The notes beneath the pieces are model-generated. The model was not told where the DNA came from and did no database searches. It worked only from the letters and a program-made list of their open reading frames with translations. A stretch of 31,281 nucleotides of DNA from Betaproteobacteria bacterium (lineage in GTDB: Bacteria > Pseudomonadota > Gammaproteobacteria > Burkholderiales > Burkholderiaceae): positions 1-31,281 of the forward strand of contig JABMMT010000168.1 in NCBI GenBank assembly GCA_013205155.1. The letters are read 5' to 3'. Position numbers and translations under genes: made by a program. Below are positions 24,798 to 31,281 of the stretch, piece after piece (the first letter of the stretch is position 1; each line of letters opens with the position of its first letter).

Positions 24798-26236
24798 TGC
24801 GACTGATTTATGCGCTAACTGTTCTTGTCGCTTTAATCAACGGTTGTGCCAGTTCGGGTGATTGGTCATCTGATACACCCACTGTAGTAAATCCCAAGGC
24901 ATCAAAAGCCGCACGGGTTGATTTGGAGAAGCAATCTGTCAGCAAGGTTTATGCGCCCTCAGATAATTTGTGGATTCGTATTCGGGATGGCTTTCAGATG
25001 GAGCCTATGAATAACCCATTAGAAATCGAACAAGTACGTTGGTTAAGCGCACGCCCTGACTATGTGAATCGCTCTATGGCACGTTCCTCACGCTATCTCT
25101 TTTATATCGTACAAGAGGTCAACGCACGCAATATGCCAACAGAAATTGCTTTGTTACCTTTTGTAGAGAGTGCCTTTGTCACCCATGCTAAATCCAGAGC
25201 AAAGGCAGTTGGTTTATGGCAATTCATGCCCGCTACTGGAAAAGATTTCCGCTTAACGCAAAATGTGTTTCGCGATGAGCGGCGCGATGTTTTGCAATCT
25301 ACTGATGCAGCATTAGATTATCTACAGCGTTTGTATGCGCAGTTTGGTACATGGGAGCTTGCTTTAGCAGCCTACAATTGGGGTACAGGCAACGTGATGA
25401 AGGCTCAAAAACGAAATATTGCTGCAGGGCTTCCCACGGATTATGAAAGTCTGAAGATGCCAAAAGAAACTCGGCAATACGTTCCGAAGTTGATGGCTTA
25501 TCGGCAAATTGTTTTAGATCCGAGTGCTTATGGAATTGATCTACCAGAGCTTGAAAATCATCCGTACTTTATAGCAGTAGATGTGAGTAATGATATTGAT
25601 GTGGCCTTAGTGATTAAGCTGGCTGACATTCCAGCAGAAGAGTTTCATAATCTCAATCCGTCATTTAACAAGCCCGTAATTTTAAGTAATGCTAATCAAC
25701 AAATTTTGTTGCCATTTGCTCATGCAGAAATTTTTCAAGAAAATCTAAAAAACTACTCTAAGCCACTTGCATCGTGGACAGCTGTTCAAATCAAAAAAAC
25801 CGAGAGCCTAGATCAGGCAGCTAAAACCTTGGGTGTAGCTCCAGATACCCTTAGGGATGTCAATGGCATCCCTAAGGGTATGCGGATTAAAGCGGGATCA
25901 ACTGTTCTGATCCCTAAAAGCAGCCTTGTATCAAGTGATGTTTCTCCAACTTTGGCTGAAAATGCCAGTCTCAGCCTAGAAAAACCGCCCCCACCACCAT
26001 CCGCTAGTAAATGTGTGAAGCCAGCCAATAACGCAAATGGTTCGAAAGGGGCTCAACAAAACAAGTGTGCTCCAGTAAAACAGGCAAAGAAGACTGATCA
26101 AACGAACGCTAAGGGCAATTCTTCCAAAAATAATGCTGCATCTCAGCATAAATCCGCATCGACAGATCTTGCAAAATCTGCGAAAAATAGTAGTCCAGCC
26201 AACCCCATTAACAAGGGGGTGAATACAAAGCAGTAA
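24797..26236 (+). CDS. mltD: Membrane-bound lytic murein transglycosylase D (lipoprotein, LysM)
   Basis: Cuts the glycan strands of peptidoglycan. A lipoprotein signal ends in LINGC, with modified Cys17. The SLT lytic transglycosylase domain is at about residues 105-230, with catalytic Glu124 (LPFVESAFVTHAKSRA) and the GLWQFMPATG and AALAAYNWGTGNV motifs. A LysM domain lies at about 326-375, with a weaker LysM-like stretch before it at about 255-310. From residue 396 comes a proline run and a lysine-, asparagine-, serine- and alanine-rich tail to residue 479, likely disordered and positively charged. Coupled to gloB by TGATG, the same order as in E. coli. The coding DNA contains a perfect 15-bp hairpin at 25845-25881. 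Confidence 0.93.
   Translation: MRLIYALTVLVALINGCASSGDWSSDTPTVVNPKASKAARVDLEKQSVSKVYAPSDNLWIRIRDGFQMEPMNNPLEIEQVRWLSARPDYVNRSMARSSRYLFYIVQEVNARNMPTEIALLPFVESAFVTHAKSRAKAVGLWQFMPATGKDFRLTQNVFRDERRDVLQSTDAALDYLQRLYAQFGTWELALAAYNWGTGNVMKAQKRNIAAGLPTDYESLKMPKETRQYVPKLMAYRQIVLDPSAYGIDLPELENHPYFIAVDVSNDIDVALVIKLADIPAEEFHNLNPSFNKPVILSNANQQILLPFAHAEIFQENLKNYSKPLASWTAVQIKKTESLDQAAKTLGVAPDTLRDVNGIPKGMRIKAGSTVLIPKSSLVSSDVSPTLAENASLSLEKPPPPPSASKCVKPANNANGSKGAQQNKCAPVKQAKKTDQTNAKGNSSKNNAASQHKSASTDLAKSAKNSSPANPINKGVNTKQ
25845..25881. repeat. Perfect 15-bp inverted repeat inside mltD
   Basis: ATACCCTTAGGGATG (25845-25859) is the exact reverse complement of CATCCCTAAGGGTAT (25867-25881), with a 7-base loop. 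It lies in frame within the LysM-coding part (residues 350-362). There is no T-run after it on either strand. Confidence 0.8.
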
Positions 26237-26263
26237 TTTTAGTCACTTTTATTTAGGTAGATC

Positions 26264-28147
26264 ATGTCCTATCAAGCACATCACGAGCGCTCAATTCAAG
26301 ATCCTGACGGTTTCTGGGGCGAGCAGGCAAAGCACATTCACTGGGAAAAACCATTTAATAAGGTTCTCAATTACGACAACCCTCCATTTGCAAAATGGTT
26401 TGAAGGAGGGCTTACCAATCTTTGCTACAACGCAGTCGATCGCCATATTAAAGAGCGATCCAATCAAACGGCCTTGGTTGCGGTATCTACTGAAACGAAT
26501 TTAGAAAAAGCGTACACATACCAGGAGCTCTACGAAGAAGTCAATCGTATGGCTGCGATTTACAAAGCCCATGGTATTAAAAAGGGTGATCGAGTCCTGA
26601 TTTATATGCCAATGATTGCAGAAGCTTGCTTTGCAATGCTTGCTTGCGCTCGTATTGGTGCAATTCATTCTGTGGTATTCGGAGGTTTTGCTTCTCACAG
26701 TCTGGCATCCCGTATCGATGATGCAAAACCAAAAATGATTGTGACATCAGAGGCTGGAATGCGGGGCGGCAAAGCAGTGCCATACAAACCTCTTCTAGAT
26801 GAAGCAATTACTCTAGCCATCTATAAACCTGAAAAAGTTCTGATCGTCAATCGTGGCTTATCTGAATTCACTACTGTTCCTGGCCGTGACTTAGATTACG
26901 CGGAAGAGCGCCAGAAACACCTCAATGAGATTGTTCAGATTGAATGGGTGGATGCAACCCATCCTTCATATATCCTTTATACATCTGGAACTACTGGCAA
27001 GCCTAAAGGCGTGCAACGCGATACGGGCGGATATGCAGTGGCGTTAATGTCCAGCATGAATCACATCTTTTGCGGTAAGCCTGGCGATACCATGTTCACT
27101 ACTTCAGATATTGGTTGGGTGGTAGGTCATAGTTACATCATCTACGGACCATTACTCAATGGCATGGCAACGATTATGTATGAGGGTACGCCATTACGCC
27201 CGGATGCGGGCATTTGGTGGGCATTGGTTGAAAAGTACAAAGTGTCTGTAATGTTCTCAGCACCAACAGCTGTTCGTGTTTTGAAGAAGCAAGACCCAGC
27301 ATACTTAACAAAGCATGATCTTTCTACTCTCAGGGCTCTGTTCCTCGCGGGTGAGCCATTGGATGAGCCAACTGCAACTTGGATTCATGAAGCGATTCAG
27401 AAGCCAATCGTAGACAACTATTGGCAAACTGAGACTGGCTGGCCGATGCTTGCTATTCAGCGTGGTATTGAAGTCATGCCGCATAAATTCGGCTCACCAG
27501 GAGTCCCTTCTTTTGGATACAACATGAAGTTGCTTGATGATGCAACATCGGTAGAGTTGGGCGCTGATCAAAAGGGAGTGATTGCAATTGAGGGACCATT
27601 ACCTCCAGGTTGCATGCAAACTATTTGGGGTGATGATCAGCGTTTTGTCAGCACTTATTGGGAAACGATTCCTGGTAAGTTGATTTACTCTACCTTTGAC
27701 TGGGGTATCAAGGATGAGGATGGGTACTTCTTCATATTGGGTCGCACAGACGACGTGATTAACGTAGCAGGGCATCGACTCGGGACGCGCGAAATTGAGG
27801 AAAGCATATCTAGCCATCCAAATATTTCTGAAGTGGCTGTAGTGGGTATCGAAGACAAATTAAAGGGTCAAGCAGCGATTGCATTTGTTATTCCAAAAGA
27901 CTCCTCTAAGACTGACAATCTAGAAAATGAATGTATGAAAACGGTGGATTCCCGGTTAGGGGGAATTGCTCGTCCAAGTCGTGTTTATATAGTGGTGGCA
28001 CTTCCTAAGACCAGGTCAGGAAAGATTGTGCGACGAGCTTTACAGGCTGTTGCTGAAGGACGTGATCCTGGAGATATCAGCACCATGGAAGATCAAACTG
28101 TTTTGGCACAAATTAAGACGATCATCGAGCAAGGCGCCCATTCTTAA
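26264..28147 (+). CDS. prpE: Propionyl-CoA synthetase (propionate-CoA ligase)
   Basis: Activates propionate to propionyl-CoA through a propionyl-adenylate, feeding the methylcitrate cycle; such enzymes usually also use acetate less well. The 627-residue protein belongs to the AMP-forming acyl-CoA synthetases. It has the nucleotide motif at 239-249 (YTSGTTGKPKG), the SDIGWVVGHSYIIYGPLLNG segment, NYWQTETGWP, TDDVINVAGHRLGTREIE, and the catalytic Lys587 in RSGKIVRR. Acetyl-CoA synthetase is the main alternative, but the N-terminal YQAHHERSIQDPDGFWGEQA and the overall pattern fit PrpE. It follows mltD by 27 bases on the same strand; no prpB or prpC lies in the window. Confidence 0.9.
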   Translation: MSYQAHHERSIQDPDGFWGEQAKHIHWEKPFNKVLNYDNPPFAKWFEGGLTNLCYNAVDRHIKERSNQTALVAVSTETNLEKAYTYQELYEEVNRMAAIYKAHGIKKGDRVLIYMPMIAEACFAMLACARIGAIHSVVFGGFASHSLASRIDDAKPKMIVTSEAGMRGGKAVPYKPLLDEAITLAIYKPEKVLIVNRGLSEFTTVPGRDLDYAEERQKHLNEIVQIEWVDATHPSYILYTSGTTGKPKGVQRDTGGYAVALMSSMNHIFCGKPGDTMFTTSDIGWVVGHSYIIYGPLLNGMATIMYEGTPLRPDAGIWWALVEKYKVSVMFSAPTAVRVLKKQDPAYLTKHDLSTLRALFLAGEPLDEPTATWIHEAIQKPIVDNYWQTETGWPMLAIQRGIEVMPHKFGSPGVPSFGYNMKLLDDATSVELGADQKGVIAIEGPLPPGCMQTIWGDDQRFVSTYWETIPGKLIYSTFDWGIKDEDGYFFILGRTDDVINVAGHRLGTREIEESISSHPNISEVAVVGIEDKLKGQAAIAFVIPKDSSKTDNLENECMKTVDSRLGGIARPSRVYIVVALPKTRSGKIVRRALQAVAEGRDPGDISTMEDQTVLAQIKTIIEQGAHS

Positions 28148-28342
28148 ATGATCATCGATACCCCCTCTAAGCTCCTATTGGCACGGTTTTCAAGGATTTA
28201 GGAGCAAAAATGGTATGATTCAATTATTCGAAACTATATAAATACCCTAGCGCTTAAAGACACTCACCTCCCGCATTAACAAGCCTCGGGTTGGTCTTTT
28301 TGGGGGTTTTGAGCGTCGGATGGAGCAGGGACTGGAGATGGT
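28148..28342 (+). promoter_or_regulatory. Leader region of carAB
   Basis: The 195 bases between prpE and carA hold an inverted repeat, GCTCCTA (28171-28177) and TAGGAGC (28199-28205), 21 bases apart and without a T-run, so it is not a clear terminator for prpE. An AT-rich stretch at 28206-28245 with TATATAAATA may carry a promoter, but I found no -35 at the right distance. The end is G- and T-rich. A GGAG at 28334-28337 fits the TTG start of carA at 28343. Confidence 0.35.
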
Positions 28343-29545
28343 TTGTCACCCTTGCTTCCTTCTTTTCCTCCTGCCGTGTTGGCTTTAGTCGACGGCACGA
28401 TATTTCCCGGTTTAAGTATTGGCGCCTCTGGCGAAACTACCGGAGAAGTTGTATTCAATACCGCATTAACTGGATATCAAGAGATCATCACTGATCCAAG
28501 CTATGCGCGTCAAATTGTGACCTTGACCTATCCCCATATTGGTAATGTTGGCGTTAATCCTCAAGATGCTGAATCAAATCAGATTCATGCTGCTGGTCTC
28601 GTCATTAAAGATCTTCCAAAGCGCGTCTCAAATTTTCGCTCTCAAGAGACTTTGGATAACTATCTCACCAATGCTGGTGTTTTAGGTATTGCTGGAATTG
28701 ATACCCGCAAACTGACTCGCATTTTGCGTGACAAAGGCGCCCAATCTGGCGCTATCGTTGCCGGTAAATTAGGCGATGACATTGAAGTTTTGTCTAATAA
28801 AGCCCTTGAACTCGCTAAAGCCTTTCCTGGAATGGCTGGTTTAGATCTTGCTAAGGTAGTGAGCACCAAAACCCCCTATGAGTGGCGCGAAGCTGAGTGG
28901 GAATTACATGGAGCTAATGGCATGCCTGCTTATCGGACTTTGAATACATCCAAACCAGTCAAAAAAGTGGTTGCCTATGATTTTGGTGTCAAGCGTAATA
29001 TTTTGCGCATGCTCACTGAGCGTGGATGTGAGCTTACTGTAGTTCCAGCCCAAACTAGCGCTGCTGAGGTATTGGCAATGAATCCTGACGGAGTCTTCTT
29101 TTCAAATGGTCCTGGTGATCCTGAGCCATGTGATTACGCTATTGCTGCTGCCAAAGAAATTATCGAAAAGGGATTTCCCACATTTGGCATCTGCTTAGGC
29201 CATCAAATCATGGGTTTAGCTGCTGGCGCTAAAACTTTAAAAATGAAGTTTGGTCATCATGGGGCAAATCATCCTGTAAAGGATTTGGATACCGGGCGGG
29301 TAGTAATTACTTCGCAAAACCATGGCTTTGCAGTTGATGCCAGCACTCTGCCTAAGAATATTCGCGTGACACACGTATCCCTATTCGATGGCTCCTTACA
29401 AGGCCTGGCATGGGAGGATAAACCTGCACTGTGTTTTCAAGGTCATCCAGAAGCCTCCCCGGGTCCTCATGACATAGCTTATTTATTTGATCGTTTTATG
29501 GAGTTAATGAATGCTACGAAAGCTGGCAATAAGGGGGGCAAATAA
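28343..29545 (+). CDS. carA: Carbamoyl-phosphate synthase small subunit (glutamine amidotransferase)
   Basis: Hydrolyses glutamine and hands the ammonia to the large subunit, for carbamoyl phosphate used in arginine and pyrimidine synthesis. In 400 residues there is an N-terminal CPSase domain (LPSFPPAVLALVDGTIFPG, TGYQEIITDPSYARQIV) and a class I glutaminase domain with Cys284 (FGICLGHQ), His368 and Glu370 (GHPEAS). The start is TTG at 28343, five bases after GGAG; an in-frame TGA at 28310 excludes a far upstream start. A second TTG at 28352 is possible but poorly spaced. The stop shares one base with carB (TAATG), with a purine-rich site AAGGGGGG before carB. Confidence 0.96.
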   Translation: MSPLLPSFPPAVLALVDGTIFPGLSIGASGETTGEVVFNTALTGYQEIITDPSYARQIVTLTYPHIGNVGVNPQDAESNQIHAAGLVIKDLPKRVSNFRSQETLDNYLTNAGVLGIAGIDTRKLTRILRDKGAQSGAIVAGKLGDDIEVLSNKALELAKAFPGMAGLDLAKVVSTKTPYEWREAEWELHGANGMPAYRTLNTSKPVKKVVAYDFGVKRNILRMLTERGCELTVVPAQTSAAEVLAMNPDGVFFSNGPGDPEPCDYAIAAAKEIIEKGFPTFGICLGHQIMGLAAGAKTLKMKFGHHGANHPVKDLDTGRVVITSQNHGFAVDASTLPKNIRVTHVSLFDGSLQGLAWEDKPALCFQGHPEASPGPHDIAYLFDRFMELMNATKAGNKGGK

Positions 29546-31281
29546 TGCCTAAGCGTAGCGATATTCACAGCATTCTCATTATTGGTGCTGGCCCCATTGT
29601 GATTGGCCAAGCTTGTGAGTTTGACTATTCAGGTGCTCAGGCTTGCAAGGCATTGCGAGACGAGGGCTATAAAGTTATTTTGGTCAATAGCAACCCCGCA
29701 ACAATTATGACTGACCCAGAAATGGCGGATGTGACTTATATCGAGCCAATTACATGGGAAGTAGTTGAACGAATCATTGCTATAGAAAAACCAGATGCTA
29801 TCTTGCCAACCATGGGCGGTCAAACGGCATTGAACTGTGCATTAGATTTGCATCGTCATGGCGTCTTGCAAAAGTATGGCTGTGAACTGATAGGCGCGTC
29901 TCCCGAGGCGATTGATAAAGCCGAGGATCGACAGAAATTTAAAGATGCAATGACGAAAATTGGATTGGGCTCTGCTAAATCTGGTATTGCACAGACCATG
30001 GATGAAGCTCATATTGTGCAACAACGAATTCAGCAGGAGACTGGCAGCCCAGGTTTTCCAGTGGTGATTCGTCCATCCTTCACTATGGGTGGTTCCGGTG
30101 GTGGGATTGCATATAACCGTGAAGAGTTTGAAGAGATCTGTAAACGGGGTCTAGATCTATCTCCCACCCATGAACTCTTGATCGAAGAGTCATTGCTGGG
30201 CTGGAAAGAGTTTGAAATGGAAGTAGTGCGTGATCGTAACGATAACTGCATTATTGTTTGCTCGATTGAGAACTTAGATCCAATGGGTATTCATACCGGT
30301 GACTCGATTACTGTAGCGCCTGCACAAACATTGACTGACAAAGAATATCAATTGATGCGCAATGCATCCATTGCAGTTTTGCGTGAAATTGGTGTAGATA
30401 CAGGCGGCTCGAACGTGCAATTTTCCATCAATCCAGAAGATGGGCGCATGATTGTGATTGAGATGAATCCACGCGTCTCACGTTCATCTGCCTTAGCATC
30501 TAAAGCAACTGGTTTTCCGATTGCCAAAATAGCAGCAAAACTAGCTGTTGGTTACACCTTAGATGAACTAAAGAATGATATTACGGGCGGCGCAACACCA
30601 GCATCTTTTGAGCCATCAATCGATTATGTTGTGACTAAAATTCCCCGTTTTGCTTTTGAAAAATTTCCGCAAGCAGATTCACGTTTAACAACGCAAATGA
30701 AATCAGTCGGGGAGGTAATGGCAATCGGCCGTACCTTCCAAGAATCTTTTCAGAAAGCACTGCGAGGTCTAGAAGTCGGGGTTGATGGCTTAGATGAATT
30801 CTCTACTGATTTAGATGACATTATTCAAGAGATAGGTGAACCAGGCCCAGATCGTATTTGGTATTTAGCAGATGCATTCCGCATGGGTCTGGGTCTAGAT
30901 GATGTCTATAACGAAACCAAAGTGGATCCTTGGTTTTTAGAGCAGATTCAAGAGCTAGTCACGCTTGAAAATGAGCTTAAGCTTCGTCAGATTGATAGCC
31001 TATCTGCTCAAGAGCTTCGCTTTGTAAAACAAAAAGGTTTTTCAGATCGCCGCTTAGCTAAATTACTTGGGGTAGATGCTGCATCGGTTCGTTCGGCACG
31101 GCATCGCTTAAAAGTAGTACCAGTCTATAAACGTGTCGATACCTGTGCCGCTGAGTTCTCTACGAATACGGCCTACTTATATTCAACCTATGAGGCTGAG
31201 CATGGTGAGTGCGAATCCCAGCCAACGAATAGAGACAAAATTATGGTCTTGGGCGGAGGCCCAAATCGCATTGGTCAAGGC
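29545..31281 (+). CDS. carB: Carbamoyl-phosphate synthase large subunit, 5' part (runs off the window)
   Basis: Synthetase subunit that forms carbamoyl phosphate from bicarbonate, ammonia and two ATP. The frame is open from ATG 29545 to the last base, 579 codons of a usual 1070-1080, so it is cut by the window and not broken. It begins with KRSDIHSILIIGAGPIVIGQACEFDYSGAQ and continues with the first ATP-grasp domain: NSNPATIMTDPEMADVTYIE, LPTMGGQTALN, RPSFTMGGSGGG, GWKEFEMEVVRD, IENLDPMGIHTGDS and EMNPRVSRSSALASKATGFP. The last residues, MVLGGGPNRIGQG, open the second synthetase half. Overlaps carA by one base, a typical carAB coupled pair. Confidence 0.97.
   Translation, partial: MPKRSDIHSILIIGAGPIVIGQACEFDYSGAQACKALRDEGYKVILVNSNPATIMTDPEMADVTYIEPITWEVVERIIAIEKPDAILPTMGGQTALNCALDLHRHGVLQKYGCELIGASPEAIDKAEDRQKFKDAMTKIGLGSAKSGIAQTMDEAHIVQQRIQQETGSPGFPVVIRPSFTMGGSGGGIAYNREEFEEICKRGLDLSPTHELLIEESLLGWKEFEMEVVRDRNDNCIIVCSIENLDPMGIHTGDSITVAPAQTLTDKEYQLMRNASIAVLREIGVDTGGSNVQFSINPEDGRMIVIEMNPRVSRSSALASKATGFPIAKIAAKLAVGYTLDELKNDITGGATPASFEPSIDYVVTKIPRFAFEKFPQADSRLTTQMKSVGEVMAIGRTFQESFQKALRGLEVGVDGLDEFSTDLDDIIQEIGEPGPDRIWYLADAFRMGLGLDDVYNETKVDPWFLEQIQELVTLENELKLRQIDSLSAQELRFVKQKGFSDRRLAKLLGVDAASVRSARHRLKVVPVYKRVDTCAAEFSTNTAYLYSTYEAEHGECESQPTNRDKIMVLGGGPNRIGQG

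Noticed and set aside
28279..28300. Possible attenuator ending in CTTTTT before carA
   Set aside because: The stem has mismatches and almost no loop; I could not draw a stable terminator.
28276..28458. Minus-strand frame of 60 codons, rich in Pro, Lys and Ala, antisense to the carA start
   Set aside because: Most of it is antisense to conserved carA codons; there is no ribosome-binding site or neighbour support, and the composition follows from the G/T-rich plus strand.

Overview
The window is a stretch of ordinary bacterial chromosome with housekeeping and transport genes. Protein types, gene order and moderately AT-rich DNA point to a betaproteobacterium of the Burkholderiaceae. The closest fit I recognise is Polynucleobacter, a freshwater genus with compact genomes. 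That genus call is inference from remembered protein similarity, not from a search.

Layout. (1) 1-7047: the 3' half of a complex I operon, nuoH (cut by the window edge), I, J, K, L, M, N, tightly packed and closed by an intrinsic terminator. (2) 7172-8322: a Nudix hydrolase with a good sigma-70-like promoter, then a DUF1178 zinc-ribbon-like protein. (3) 8394-11258: a four-gene polar amino acid ABC importer (lipoprotein receptor, permease, ATPase, permease), ending at a terminator shared with the convergent mmsA. (4) 11321-17489: single genes for methylmalonate-semialdehyde dehydrogenase, an Old Yellow Enzyme, an amidase, a SprT-like zinc protein and a tartrate/D-malate dehydrogenase. A short remnant of what looks like a TctC/Bug receptor gene lies between the Old Yellow Enzyme and amidase genes. 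(5) 17497-26236: the block dnaQ, rnhA, yafS-like methyltransferase, gloB, mltD, with a two-gene RND efflux operon sitting between rnhA and dnaQ. (6) 26264-28147: prpE, propionyl-CoA synthetase. (7) 28343-31281: carA and the first 579 codons of carB, with carB running off the window.

How the genes work together. The nuo genes build the membrane arm of the respiratory NADH dehydrogenase. The importer, amidase, tartrate dehydrogenase, mmsA and prpE fit a heterotroph that takes up small organic and amino compounds; mmsA and prpE both produce propionyl-CoA. carAB makes carbamoyl phosphate for arginine and pyrimidines.

I found no mobile element, CRISPR array, tRNA, rRNA or phage gene, and no gene-free stretch over 300 bases. 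I did not find a convincing undescribed system. The points most worth a second look are the RND operon lodged in the dnaQ-rnhA block and translationally coupled to dnaQ, the internally deleted receptor remnant at 14.2 kb, a perfect 15-bp hairpin inside mltD, and several unusual start-site arrangements.
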